DNA of 64,000 bases from contig NW_019775486.1 in the NCBI RefSeq assembly GCF_001039355.2, positions 256,633 to 320,632 on the forward strand, given 5' to 3'. Source of the DNA: Lingula anatina (lineage: Eukaryota > Brachiopoda > Lingulata > Lingulida > Lingulidae). This document shows positions 1-32,209 of the stretch, piece after piece. The notes beneath the pieces are model-generated. The model was given only the letters and a program-made list of their open reading frames with translations, was not told where the DNA came from and searched no databases. Positions within the stretch are counted from its first letter, which is position 1. Every line of letters begins with the position of its first letter. The position numbers and the translations under genes are program-made.

Positions 1-232
1 TTTTTTTGAAAATTTTGGCCCATTTGACCTTGAAGTAAAGGTCAAAGGTCAAATCCAAGGGTATATTTGAAATCTACACATATGACTTTTGGAAAGCCGT
101 CTATAGAAATTTTTCCCATAACTCCTTCCGTAGGGTAGATAATTAGCATTTAATTTTGCCATTTTTAGACAAGGGTGCATTGCAATGAGTGCCACACCCA
201 GACCCCAATACCGACAAAGCCCAAATTTTACG
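1..232. other. Non-coding flank, nothing recognised
   Basis: AT-rich sequence with no open frame or motif I can name. The recognisable TRIM-unit homology starts just after it. Confidence 0.5.
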
Positions 233-322
233 TGGAACGAGTTGAGATTATAGGTGACCTAAAACCATGAGATGGGTACGGGGGCCCTTACCGTCTAGGA
301 GGAGAAGCGGTAACGGTAGCCG

Positions 323-369
323 TCCGGCGGAGCCAACGGAGCCGGCGGAGCCGGCGGAGCCGGCGGAAC
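323..369 (+). repeat. 9-bp GGCGGAGCC-type tandem repeat
   Basis: About five units of a GC-rich 9-mer stand out from AT-rich surroundings. The second TRIM unit (around 2785-2800) has only one or two units, so copy number differs between the duplicates. Confidence 0.8.
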
Positions 370-394
370 GATCCGGACGGGACCGAAACCATGT

Positions 395-422
395 GTACCG
401 CCAGCGCTAACGCTGGTGGTAC
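395..422 (+). other. Hairpin, 12-bp arms, CTAA loop
   Basis: The arms GTACCGCCAGCG and CGCTGGTGGTAC pair across a four-base loop with one G-T pair. It lies about 500 bases before the first TRIM start codon and is kept in the second unit. Function unknown. Confidence 0.6.
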
Positions 423-918
423 AATTACAGGCAACGCCTTGGGAAGGCAGCATGCATAATCGAGGGGATTACTAAAAATAATCTTGTCGCACAACTCTAT
501 TACACTGCATACTTCAAGCATTTTGTTAAAAACATGCAGCTAATCATATTTGCAAAACAAGATATATGTGAGGAATCTTTCACCAAAAGTCACTTAAATA
601 TAAATGTAATGGCCATTAAACTGGACAGATTTCTTTCATAGCAGTAATAATAGCCGCCAGTATGCTCATATTTTTACATGTATGACCTGAGCTAAAGAGA
701 AGCACAGTAGGACTATTTCACCAGCCTCCACACAATTCTATGGTGAGAACAGAGTCAGGAAATTTATGTATTTCTTTTTCTTTATTTTATATTTTTTTCT
801 GCTGGATGCAGCACCAGGACATAAATATTAGGAAAATTGGACCGTGACTTCTTTGTTGACTGAGTGATTCAATACCCAAGGTTTCACAACTACTAAAATA
901 CCAAAGAGACAGTCAGAT

Positions 919-2279
919 ATGGCAAAGGCACTGGCAGCAGCTTTCACAGATATCATAATCTCTTAACGTGCAATATCTGTCTGAGTGAGTATGAGGACCC
1001 CTGTGTACTACCTTGCAACCACACATTTTGCTATAGTTGTATATCTAGCCATGCCCAAATATCTCTCACTCCAAACCAGACATTTCTATGCCCCAAGTGC
1101 CAGGAGGACATCCAGCTTCCAGATGGTGGCCTTACCCAACTGAAGAAGAACTTTGATTTTAGCAAGGCCAATGACATCAATACCCAGCAACAAGAGAGAC
1201 AGGCATTAGAAGAGGAACAGACCAATGTAGCACAGGGCACTGCACAGAAGAACATCAGTTGTGAGAAACATCCTAATAATGAATTAAAATTTTACTGTGA
1301 CGATGATGATATTGTTATATGTGGTGAGTGTATAGCAACAGGGCATGGTGGACATCGTATTTCATCAGTTGATAAAGCTGCAAAAAGCAACAGAGATAAA
1401 ATTAAGTCACAACCTCCATTAGCTGAACAGGGAACAAATCCAAAATCAGCAGCACATTCCGTTTTCTTAGAGAAGGCAGAATGTGTGCACTCTTTCAGTG
1501 CTAAGCTGAAAAATACTAGAGGAATAAGTACAAATGGATTGGCCATACATGAGGAACAAGTGTTTTTTTTGGATTGCGCAAATAGCAGAACAAAAATGTT
1601 CACACATACTGGAGTGTTCAAGTTTGACATTCCACTCAGCAGACCATTTGATTTAGCTATGTCACAGACTGGTCACCTGTATATAACATCACAGGGTGAC
1701 AGCTGTGTCCAAGTGTACTCCACCAGAGGTCAGCAGGTGTCAACCATGGGTCAGAGTCATCTAGGGAGGCCATATGGTATTACACTGAACAAACAAGGTC
1801 ATGTGATGGTTTGTGACATGAGACAAAAATCCATCTTCACATTCCATGATGCCAGTGATAAGCTCCTGAACACCATTCCACTCAGTATGTGTACAGACCC
1901 ATGGTACATCACAGTGAACAGTGTGAATGATAACATTGTGATATCAGACGCAGGCAGTCACTGTGTGTATGTGTTGTCACCTACTGGTGATCAGCTATAC
2001 CAGTATGGCACACAAGGCAGAGGTGATGGTCAGCTGTGGGGACCACGTGGAGTTTGCACAGACAGACATGGTCACATCTTCATTGCTGACTGTAATAACG
2101 ACAGGATAGTGGCACTGAGTCCACAGGGGCAGTTTATCAGATACATTGTCAATAAGAAAGCTGGATTGCAGCGTCCCATGGCATTAGCCATCAACCCTGC
2201 TGGTCAGCTGGTGGTAGCAGAAGATGGGGGCAAAGTTAACATATTCCAGTACATAACTACTGATCACACTGAACACTGA
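919..2279 (+). pseudogene. TRIM-like RING/B-box/NHL gene, copy 1, frameshifted
   Basis: The start codon at 919 opens the same protein as the intact copy at 3677, but a 5-bp insertion after codon 11 (around 951-956) shifts the frame and gives a stop at 964. Beyond that, the correct frame is open from about 960 to the TGA at 2277 and keeps the RING cysteines, the B-box and the full NHL region. Two other length changes against copy 2 (9 bp and 3 bp missing) preserve frame. The break is therefore a single lesion, which suggests a recent pseudogene, a null allele or an assembly error. Translation from an internal Met, for example at 1485, would give only the NHL propeller. No intron is visible. 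Confidence 0.75.
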
Positions 2280-2519
2280 TGAATAGATGAATTTATGTGT
2301 TAAATTTTCATGTGTTTCTAAGCCAAATTAAAACTGGACATGATAAAAAAGGCCATCCAGTCAGCAAATTGGTGTCCAAGCTTTCTGGGGAACAACATTC
2401 ATATATATAATTTGTATTTAAACCTACCCTAATTTAACTAATATTTATTCATAATTGTATTCTATATCTAAAATATTGTGAGACAAAAGAGGCAATTATC
2501 ATATTCCCAGAATTTTTTT

Positions 2520-2523
<4 letters not shown>

Positions 2524-2560
<37 letters not shown>
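2524..2560 (+). repeat. Poly-A run of 37
   Basis: This homopolymer lies downstream of the first TRIM copy. The equivalent place in the second unit (about 5985-6020) has an interrupted A-rich run, so it belongs to the duplicated unit. Confidence 0.85.
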
Positions 2561-2563
<3 letters not shown>

Positions 2564-2693
2564 TTCATCTATTCTAAATAATGGATTCTTATAAATCGTA
2601 TTAGGAGCTCCCCACTCTTCCCCAACACCACCGCCATAACACACATTATCAATGCAACAACCTGCTATGGAATCATTTATAACATATATGGGT

Positions 2694-2694
2694 N
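2694..2694. other. Single-N assembly join between the TRIM units
   Basis: One N sits exactly where homology of unit 1 ends and that of unit 2 begins. Single Ns also occur at 41277, 56325 and 63072; the last two fall at sequence discontinuities. Confidence 0.7.
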
Positions 2695-2827
2695 CCCATC
2701 TCTGAGATTATAGGTGACCTAAATCCAAGAGATGGGTACGGGGGCCCTTTCCGTCTAGGAGGAAAAGCGGTAACGGTAGCCGTCCGGCGGAGCCGGCAGA
2801 ACGATCCAGACGAGACTGAAACCATGT

Positions 2828-2855
2828 GTACTGCCAGCGCTAACGCTGGTGGTAC
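2828..2855 (+). other. Hairpin, second copy
   Basis: Same hairpin as at 395-422. The left arm has one change, C to T opposite G. On a plus-strand RNA this turns a C-G pair into a U-G wobble, so pairing is kept. Confidence 0.55.
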
Positions 2856-3676
2856 AATAATTACAGGCAACACCTTGGGAAGGCAGCATGCATAATCGAG
2901 GGGGTTACTAAAAATAATCTTGTCGCACAACTCTATTACACTGCATATTTCAAGCATTTTCATTTTTGTTAAAAAGATGCAGTTAATCATATTTGCAAAA
3001 CAAGATATATGTGAGGAATCTTTCACCAAAAGTCACTATAATATAAATGTAAATGGCCATTTAACTAGACAGATTTCTTTCATAGCAGTAATAGCCACCA
3101 GCATGCTCATATTTTTACATGTATGATCTGAGCTAAAAAGTAAATACACACAGTATGACTACGTCACCAGCCACCACACAATTCTACCGTGAGAACAGTC
3201 AGGAAATTTATATTTTCTTTTTCATTATTTTATATTTATATTTTTTCTTTAGCTTAGAGCAGTTCTAAGCGGAAAGAATGAAACAGAAAGCATATTTCAA
3301 CAATACCTACCAGCATGCTTCTATAACCTGAGCTAAAGAGTAAACACAGTATTACAAAGTCACCAGTCACCTTACAATGCTATGCTAGTATGCTAAGGTT
3401 AATATAGGGAAATTCCATATTTTTCTCTAGCTTACAGCAGCTCTAAAAGGGGAAGGAAGAAACAGGACATATATTTCAGGTATTTGGTTAAAAAACTTTG
3501 AAAAATATGCCAGTAAGCTAGTTAAATGGTACAGTGATTGAGTGTTCATCAAAGCTGCAGAACCAGGAAGTAAATATTAGGAAAATAAGAATTACTAGAC
3601 CGTGACTTCTTTGTTGACTGAGTGATTCAATACTTAAGGTTTCACAACTAGTAAAATAACAAAGAGACAGTCAGAT

Positions 3677-5026
3677 ATGGCAAAGGCACTGGCAGCAGCT
3701 TTTACAGATAATCTCTTAACGTGCAATATCTGTCTAGAGGAGTATGAGGACCCCCGTGTGCTGCCCTGCAACCACACATTTTGCTATGGTTGTATATCTA
3801 GCCACGCCCAAATATCTATCACTCCAAATCTGACATTTCTATGCCCCAATTGCCGGGAGGAAATCAAGCTTCCAGATGGTGGCCTTACCCAATTGAAAAA
3901 GAACTTTGCTTTTAGCAAGGCCAAGGACATCATAACCCAGCAACAAGAGAGGCAGACATTAGAAGAGGAACAGACCAATGTAGCATCAGTGGCACAGGGC
4001 ACTGCACAGAAGAACATCAGTTGTAAAAAACATCCTAATAATGAATTAAAATTTTACTGTGACGATGACGATACTGTTATATGTGGTGAGTGTATAGCAA
4101 CAGAGCATGGCGGACATCGTATTTCACCTGTTGATAAAGCTACAAAAAGCAACAGAGATAAAACTGAGTCACAACCTCCATTAGCTAGACAGGGAACAAA
4201 TCCAAAATCAGTACCACATCCTTCTGTTTTCTTAGAGAAGGCAGAATGTGTGCACTCTTTCAGTGCTAAGCTGAAAAATACTAGAGGAATAAGTACAAAT
4301 GGATTGGCCATAGATGAGGAACAAGTGTTTGTTTTGGATTGCGCGAATAGCAGAACAAAAATGTTTACACATACTGGAGTGTTCAAGTTTGACATTCAAC
4401 TCAGCAGACCATTTGATGTGGCTATGTCACAGACTGGTCACCTGTATGTAACATCACAGGGTGACAGCTGTGTCCAGGTGTACTCCACCAGAGGTCAGCA
4501 GGTGACAACCATGGGTCAGAGTCATCTAGGAAGGCCATGTGGTATTACACTGAACAGACAAGGTCATATGATGGTTAGTGACACGAGACAAAAATCCATC
4601 TTCACATTCCATGACGCTAGTGGACATCTTCTGAACACTATTCCTCTCAGTATGTGTAGAGACCCATGGTACATCACAGTGAACAGTGTGAATGATAACA
4701 TTGTGATATCAGACGCAGGCAGTCACTGTGTGTATGTGTTGTCACCTACTGGTGATCAGCTATACCAGTATGGCACACAAGGCAGAGGTGATGGTCAGCT
4801 GTGGGGACCACGTGGAGTTTGCACAGACAGACGTGGTCACATCTTCATTGCTGACTGTTTTAACCGCAGGATAGTGGCACTGAGTCCACAGGGGCAGTTT
4901 ATCAGATACATTGTCACTGAAGATGATGGGCTGCAGTCTCCCATGGCAGTAGCCATCAACCCTGCTGGCCAACTGGTGGTGGCAGAAGATGGGGGCAAAG
5001 TTAAGACATTTCAGTACATATTATAA
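3677..5026 (+). CDS. TRIM-like protein: RING, B-box 2, NHL propeller
   Basis: A single-exon gene of 449 residues. The RING finger runs from residue 16 to 59: Cys16, Cys19, Cys31, His33, Cys36, Cys39, Cys56, Cys59, a classic C3HC4 pattern. A B-box 2 spans about 116-147: Cys116, His119, Cys128, Asp131, Cys136, Cys139, His144, His147. From about residue 200 to the end are NHL-type beta-propeller blades with recurring 'G.I.V.D' and 'GQLWGPRGV' motifs. By family knowledge this is probably a RING E3 ubiquitin ligase with a substrate- or RNA-binding propeller, as in TRIM2/3/71. Unusually, only about 45 residues separate B-box and propeller, so the coiled coil and filamin domain usual in TRIM-NHL proteins are absent and antiparallel dimerisation is doubtful. 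TRIM-NHL genes are strongly expanded in several invertebrates, so no one-to-one vertebrate name is justified. The ATG at 3677 is the first in frame and just precedes the RING. Confidence 0.85.
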   Translation: MAKALAAAFTDNLLTCNICLEEYEDPRVLPCNHTFCYGCISSHAQISITPNLTFLCPNCREEIKLPDGGLTQLKKNFAFSKAKDIITQQQERQTLEEEQTNVASVAQGTAQKNISCKKHPNNELKFYCDDDDTVICGECIATEHGGHRISPVDKATKSNRDKTESQPPLARQGTNPKSVPHPSVFLEKAECVHSFSAKLKNTRGISTNGLAIDEEQVFVLDCANSRTKMFTHTGVFKFDIQLSRPFDVAMSQTGHLYVTSQGDSCVQVYSTRGQQVTTMGQSHLGRPCGITLNRQGHMMVSDTRQKSIFTFHDASGHLLNTIPLSMCRDPWYITVNSVNDNIVISDAGSHCVYVLSPTGDQLYQYGTQGRGDGQLWGPRGVCTDRRGHIFIADCFNRRIVALSPQGQFIRYIVTEDDGLQSPMAVAINPAGQLVVAEDGGKVKTFQYIL

Positions 5027-6279
5027 CTACTGATCACACTGAACACTGATGAAAAGATATCATAATACTGATCAAAATGTTCATTAGCTTACTACAACAC
5101 GGAAAATGTAAACTTATGTTGCAATCTTAGTGTTAAGAATCCTGGAATGTCTTTTGCGTTGCACTTGCTGATATAGATAAAAACACATGGCAAAAAGCTA
5201 AGTACGAATGATACAGCTGCAGGACTTGACATTAACTTTTTGGAGGTACTTGTGGGCAAGTAGGTCTGAAAATCTACGTGCATAACTCTAAAATCTACTT
5301 GCCCAACTCCAAGTCGTATTTAAGATACGATATTTATATTAAGATATTTTTAGTATTTAAGAAAGCCCCTCAATGCCCCCCCCCCTCTCACTTGGAGTCA
5401 GGCAAGTAGATTTTAGAGTTATGCACGTAGATTTTCAGATCTACTTGCCCGACTCCAAGTTCTTCTAAGATTAGACCTCCAAATATTTTAAACTTAAGAT
5501 TTTATGTTTCTGTGCAGGGGGAGGGGCTACTTAGAAATATCTGAATTCTGAAGCTTGAAGGTAGATTTTAATGGCTTCTCCACCAAGAAAATAACAATAA
5601 TTAATTGTATATTCTAAATGACCACCACTTTTGTGGAACCCACAAATACTATAAATAGGCCAGGATATGTGGCCAGTGTAGTCCAATATGTGGGCTGTTC
5701 ACTGATTGAAAATTTGAATGTGGAAAACTTATAAGTCCACTTGCTACACGCAAAAACAGGAGGGGGGGGGGGGTAAAATTCAAGAATAATGGGCTTGTTA
5801 AATCTATTACTTTAAATAGTGTTAGTGTGTGTGTGTGTGTGTGTGGGGAGGGGGGGGGGTGACAGAAACTTAAATGCCCCACTCAAAAATCACAATTTAA
5901 AATGGGTAATGTTTCTTTTTAAATTTTTATGCTGACCAAGAACGCAGAAACAGCTAGCATGTTTCAAAGGAATGTTTTTCTTTCAAAAAAAAAAAAATTA
6001 AAAAAATTAAAAAAAAGGAAAAACTGGCTTTCATCTCATTTAAATAATGGCCTCTTATAAATCATATTAGGAGCTCCCCACTCTTCCGCAACACTACCAC
6101 CATGACAATGTGCAACCTGCTATGGAATATTTTATAATATATATATATATATATACTTCTTTCTGGGAAGAAGATATTTTCTCGCTTCACGGACCATCCA
6201 GCAATATTTCATGACATCAAATGTGAGGAAGTGAAAGGGGGGGGGGGAGAGTCAGGGAGGGAGCATATCAAAGATTTTT
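5027..6279. other. Non-coding tract after TRIM copy 2
   Basis: No gene seen. It holds an inverted repeat (5254-5450), several G and C homopolymers, a GT microsatellite near 5824-5845, A-rich runs at 5985-6020 and a TA run near 6137-6155. Confidence 0.6.
5254..5450. repeat. Inverted repeat, 61-bp arms (fold-back element)
   Basis: The left arm 5254-5314 is nearly the exact reverse complement of the right arm 5390-5450, with three or so differences, across a 75-bp AT- and C-rich spacer. Direct copies of 'gactccaagt' lie at the outer edge. It looks like a small fold-back or MITE-type element present only in the second TRIM unit. Confidence 0.7.
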
Positions 6280-6600
6280 ACTTACCTGTTCCATATATGT
6301 CATTCTGTACTGGTCTAGCTTTCTGTTCCATATATGTCATTCTGTACTGGTCTAGCTTTCTGTTCCATATATGTCATTCTGTACTGGTCTAGCTTTCTGT
6401 ACTTACCTGTTCTATATATGTCATTCTGTACTGGTCTAGCTCTCTGTACTTACCTGTTCCATATATGTCATTCTGTATTGGTCCAGCTTTCTGTACTTAC
6501 CTGTTCCATATATGTCATTCTGTACTGGTCTAGCTTTCTGTACTTACCTGTTCCATATATGTCATTCTGTACTGGTCTAGCTTTTACCTGTTCCATATAT
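6280..6600 (-). repeat. Junction minisatellite: CCDC77 exon end plus 5' splice site, 8 copies
   Basis: Eight copies of a 37-47 bp unit, each holding the last bases of the CCDC77 exon at 6588-6709 (coding MTYMEQ). Six units also carry the following donor, GTAAGTAC or GTAAAAGC. The copy nearest the exon body (6588-6600) is the one that completes the normal exon. Reading on through the next two units stays open, so a donor two units further along would add 29 codons repeating KLDQYRMTYMEQ. Confidence 0.85.
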
Positions 6601-8066
6601 GTCATTCTGTATTGGTCCAGCTTTCTGTTCATCATTTCATGCTCATCATCATATTCTGCTATCTTCTTCCTGTAGTATTCTAACAGCTCTCTGGATGGCC
6701 TCACATAGCCTGGTAGGAAAAGAACAAGAACCAGGCTATGTGATGTTGCTGACTTCAGATGTATAGGTGTGATGAAGGTTAAACATGTGCCTGACATTAT
6801 TCCCTTAACTAAATCCCACAGAAAAAAATGATTGCTGCCAACACAACAACAGTAACTGCTCAATCTTTTCAATGGGGGGACATTGGGAATTTTACAAAAA
6901 CTGTATATTCAAGTCATAATTTCTTTAAATTAGAACATTTCCACCGATTGGTAGCGTCAAAATTCAAAAGTAATCTATAGTTTTATTCTATGCATAAAAG
7001 CACCACAAAATGCTATATAGAATTTTTTTTTGTTATTATAAAATAATGTACCTGAAATTTTGATATTTTTTGCCCATTGAAAAGACTGAGTAATTCCTTT
7101 ACCTATTTATGGTCAATCTATCCTTTTTTTTTACTATGACCAAATCAATTACATATTGTCCAATGAAAAATAAGTGAAGTGGAATGTCTGGTCTATTTGT
7201 TCATCAACACAGAGACAAGAAAATCAACTGTATATTAACTAAGCCTCTCATTGACGTCAGGAATTGGTGTGTCCTCCTCTTCATTCTTCACTTCCATATT
7301 GTCAGGGTTAGATGTCCGACTTGCCAGACTGGTCTGCAGTGAAGAGTCAGGAGACTGGCGGGACCTCCTTGATAATGGTGTCACAGGTTGCCTGAAAGTA
7401 AAATACAAAATCGTTTCAAAATTAAAGTGCTATATGATAAAATATAAGTTTTTTTTATTTTTTTATTTTTTTACAGAATTCATTAACTGATTTCTCATGT
7501 TGAAATAAAGAGATTGGAGATTCAAGCAATTTGTTGAATTAATCATTAAATACCTGTAACTGCTAGTATTCCTTTCCTGAACCAAATTACTGGCCAATCT
7601 TATCTACATTTTAGTAAATATTTCCATAAGTACCTCGCTATCTTAACCAAACTATATGCACTGGTTTTCAAGACTTACAAGGCGTTCAGATATTTGACCT
7701 TAAAAATATTTTAACAAATTTAAATTGACCTCATCACAAACCAGTTTTCAAATATTTTGTTACATCTCTTTTCCATGACCTGACATACTGCTGATCAGAA
7801 CAGAAAACACTTTGGCCATCATTAGAATAATTTATTTTCCCCAAAGTATTTTTTTTAACTTGTGAAGTTGTGCAATTTAAGTACTGAAAATGCTTAACTA
7901 AGGCTATTTGTCTATGGGGACGGTTATATCGTCTAAAAGATATACTAATTTGAATCAAGTTAAATTTGCAGGCTTATGAACTACTACATAAAGTCTTCTT
8001 TAGTAAGTATACAATGAAATTTACTCCAAACTCTACGGTAGTTTACCTTCTCCCGGAAGTTGCCAT
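6588..8066 (-). CDS. CCDC77: CCDC77 orthologue, first three coding exons (partial)
   Basis: Coding exons are 8066-8047 (start codon at 8066, MATSGRR), 7391-7240 and 6709-6588; all junctions are GT-AG and phases agree. Exon 2 encodes a Ser/Arg- and acid-rich stretch ending in 'PDVNERL'. Exon 3 encodes 'RPSRELLEYYRKKIAEYD', which I recognise from CCDC77, a coiled-coil protein linked to centrosomes and sperm. The rest of the coiled coil is not in the window: below 6280 come only the exon-end repeats and then the TRIM units. Either the gene continues beyond position 1 with the TRIM pair in a large intron, or the assembly is wrong here. The gene is head-to-head with KDM5, as CCDC77 and KDM5A are in human. 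Function is inferred from the family only. Confidence 0.8.
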
Positions 8067-28470
<20,404 letters not shown>

Positions 28471-29558
28471 TGAGAACTGAAGAAAGGAAATAAATTTGAT
28501 TTAACCAAAACACCTGCATTTTAGAAGTAAACACTGAGGACTGAGAGTGAGGTGGTCTTATACATCATCAGGTATTTGATGTAGACAACCTCAGTCAGTG
28601 GTATGGAGTCAGGACTGTCTTGACTGGCACTGCTCCAGGGGAATGTGTGCCGACACCTGTTGACAAGAGAAGAATCCTGTTGTCCTCTGCTTTGTTGAAA
28701 TCCTTGCCAGTATTTTGTTAAAACTGTTGGCAGCTCAAACACTGCTCCCAGTTAATGGAAGTTTGGAGGATGACATTGATTCTGTTTTCTGGATGATGAT
28801 GACATTTTTGATGACCTTCTAGAAGATGTATTTCTAGTTTCATACAGTGACGTCCTCTTGTTATTCCTGCAATAATATTGGAATGGCATCTCTTTAGACA
28901 GTTAAACTATAATTTCAGACATTACAAAATCAAAAGTGTGTTGTTAAGAAGTGATTTGAAGCTAGTTTCAGTACTGTTGTGTCAGGATGGTAGTTGTAAA
29001 GATTAAATCACCAAAGTTCAGACTGCCATGGTCAGTGTCCTGGCCTTGGTCGGCGTCCCAGCCGTGGTCAGTGTCCTGACCATGGTTGGTGCCCTGGCTA
29101 TGTGGTCTCAGTGGTCATACCAAGTGGTCAGAAAATAGTGGAAAACTATGGTCACTTGTCTTAACTTGAACATCAGAGAGATGTGGATGTTTCATTTTTG
29201 AATCTTTGTATGCTAAAGACATTTGCATGGAAGACATTTTCCATATTGTAATTTTGAAATCTGTTCTGTTGTTAGTTCACATTGAAGGGAATCTGATGTG
29301 TTATACTAGTGACTTTTGATACAGGTCCTTTTATGAATCAGTTAAATCATTTAAATTTCTGATATTTCAGCTGATACTCTGCCATGGCTACCAGTCAGTT
29401 GTTTGATATGTACAGTGTATATAGATCTACTCTACACCCATGGAACTACATCTGTGTGAACATCATAATGGAAAGCTCACCAGCTGCTGGTGGTACTATC
29501 CAGATGTTCTTATAGACTACTGTGGAGACAGTAGTTCCTTGGTATATATCATGAACAG

Positions 29559-29564
29559 AATAAA
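29559..29564 (+). terminator. Likely KDM5 polyadenylation signal
   Basis: AATAAA about 1.1 kb after the later possible KDM5 stop, in sequence with no other gene. Confidence 0.5.
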
Positions 29565-32209
29565 ATATAAATCCCATCATCTTGGTGTCTGAAGATTTCA
29601 TTTCTTATTTTATATCAGAGTAAACGGTATGAGGCTCTCTATGCCATCGGCGCCATGACCAGTGAGGTCACTGTTGGTCCCATTAACCCAAAGAAAAAAC
29701 AAACTCCAGATAAACTTTATGACCAGTATAAATTATTTATTTACAAACATACAAATGTGGCTGATATGCCCTTTTGTGTCAGTGATGATTTAAGTAATTA
29801 CATCTCTTCATGTCCTCTCTCCAGCTTTAGTCCAGTGGCTGCAGGCAGGACAAAAATGAAAACTAGATCAATTTCCATGGAGAACAGTTCAAAGCACCGT
29901 CCAATAGAACCTTGCTATCAGGTCAAACACAAATCTTTTCACAGTGCACACTTTTCATGAAAAGGTTTAAGTTCACAATAATATTACAACTTTTCTCATC
30001 AGATTATCACAATTGAAAGACTTGAACATCTATTTTATACTTTAATACCTGTAACCAATGGCAACAGTATGGAACCAGTTACCCATGGCAACAAAACATG
30101 GCAACAGAGATGTTTCAGTGGTCTAAATATAGCATGCATCTGGCAAGGACATCACAGATGAAAACAAAATTCAAAGAGGAAAAAAATTACAAAGAATTGT
30201 ATCAAGACAAGGCCTTATAAATAAATCAACCAATAACTTTAAAATAGTACAACCTTCTGTTCCATATTTCTCAATCACCTAGTAAGCAACTCTGGGCACT
30301 GTATAAAGGATGTTATTTGTGCATTGTTCTCACATCTAATTTGTTATTAAGTGACAGAGACAAATGACAAAAAAATTGTAATTTTCTAACAATGACATTG
30401 CTTTTCCTGAAAGATATTCCCATCCAGGCACTCGTGGAAACAGCTTGCCACAAAAATGTCACTTAAGTCAAAGCATGTTTGTTAGAAGGTTAGAGAAGAA
30501 AATCTTCAGATTATGCATATGTGGCTTGGACCAAGTGCAAAATTTTATCACAGAACTACAAAAGATAAGATCACCCCCATCTCAACCCTCAAAAAGCCCC
30601 CCCCCCCAATCCTAACAAATATACCCAAAAATGAGAGGACAAGCAGTCTAAATGCCAAGTTCTTGTATTTGAAATCAATGAGAAGAGAAAAGCTTGCTTT
30701 GACATGATACAAAATAATAAAAGAGAAAATGATATGGCCCTGTGACAGGATGTTCCATCCAACTAACACGCTGTTCATATAGACCTGTTCTTTAACTGTG
30801 CAAACATCTTGATATTCTAAATTTTGGGGAAAAAATTAAACAACTTCAATTACACTGGGCTTTTAAACACCTAAAATGGCTTTGTAGTTTTTTAATTAAA
30901 AGCCTGAGAAATGAGCACTGAAACTGTCAAAAAAAAAAAAAAAAAAATGGTCACAGCAGCTGTATAAATTTACTCAGCTGAGAATCTTACTTTGCCCTAG
31001 ACTTCACTGCAGAACCTAGAACACTGTATGCCATACAAGACTGAGAAACATACATGATCATTGCATTATCAATAAAATGAAAAAAAAAATGAACTTCCTT
31101 AACACATGTGTAAGCCCATGAACAGAAGGCTGAAATAAATCTTGGTCATATCAAACAAATAACTTGGAAATACTGAGCACAACTACAACTTTAAAACAAA
31201 ATAACAACAAGAAAACATGTAATCTGTGTTCAATACACAAACATAAACACATCTTGGTAACTGTCATGTTTTTTTTTTATAGAAAATGGAGTCATTACAA
31301 TTTTTATGTATAAAAATAAGACAATATATTTACATAGCTTCAACATTTTCCACATTTCTGCAAAATAGGATTCATTCATTTCTTGTTTTCTGGGTCTGTT
31401 AACAACTCCCAGGCTGATCTGTATTTCCTGACCTAGGAGGACCTGTGACCCAGAGATCAAAGACACCATAGAAACCACTGGGCTCTTACCTCCTCCATAA
31501 TAGCAACTAGCACCATGATGTGGGATTAACTTGAATACTTCTTCAAAGACTGTTTGAATGTGTACTTGTAATGCTTATAAATCTCAGGTTATTTCAAAAT
31601 ACTGGTAGCCTTCTGAGACGAGAGGCGAGAGCTGTTAATGAAGCGTATTGTTCAGAAATCTCAGAGTAAGTCTGGGTGACCTGCACTGCAGCGTCATCCC
31701 TGGCTAATAATGCTAGTGTCTGTGGATTATATCCTGAAAATACCCTTGTTGAATACCTCAACACTTGAGCAAACTAGAAAGAGTGGAAGGGTCATCTTAA
31801 TTTCACATGAAAACAAATAGTAGAAGTCATCCTTTTTGTGAAAACAAAGAGTAGAAGTCACCTAAACTTTCTGTCAGTACAACATGCATGACAAACAGGA
31901 GTTCAAAATTATGCTACTTACATTGAAAGTCAAAACATATTTTTTCAAAGTTTTCTTCTCTTTTCCATAAAACGTTCCATGCATTGCTCACAGTACTAAT
32001 TTCATCCATATAAACACCAGCACACCATATCTTCTCTGCACACATCACTGGAGGTATGATGACAGCAGAATATCTAAAGTGTCCCTGGGTCTGTCACCTG
32101 CTGAACAATACAATAACATCAGTCCCTTCCCAGATCTCCCAGTTTTCCCAGTTCTCCCACTTCTTTCCTGGTCAGACTACAGTGGCAGCATTCCTGCCAG
32201 GACCTGGTG
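29565..32209. other. Convergent 3' region of KDM5 and ATXN7
   Basis: No coding sequence supported. On the minus strand this is probably the ATXN7 3' UTR; a minus-strand AATAAA at 29736-29741 is a candidate end. A run of about 18 A lies near 30930-30947. Short open frames such as 29655-29960 lack any recognisable domain. Confidence 0.5.

Larger units (their letters stand above)
233..2693 (+). repeat. First copy of a duplicated TRIM-containing unit
   Basis: This stretch matches 2695 to about 6170 in order: the 5' block (about 245-680 against 2702-3135), the block before the start codon (840-918 against 3580-3676), the whole coding region, and the 3' block after the A-rich run (2562-2690 against 6024-6140). 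The second unit carries extra sequence at 3140-3575 and 5040-5950. The units meet exactly at the single N at 2694, so they may be tandem paralogues or two alleles placed end to end by the assembler. Confidence 0.8.
2695..6170 (+). repeat. Second copy of the duplicated TRIM unit
   Basis: Homologous to 233-2693 in the same order, with two extra segments. The extra 5' part (3140-3575) contains its own partial repeat: 3086-3250 resembles 3305-3440, both with a 'gagctaaa..gtaaac' stretch followed by a 'tagctta..cag' stretch. Confidence 0.8.

Noticed and set aside
29655-29960. 101-residue plus-strand frame downstream of KDM5
   Set aside because: No domain, no splice context and ordinary non-coding composition; probably UTR sequence.
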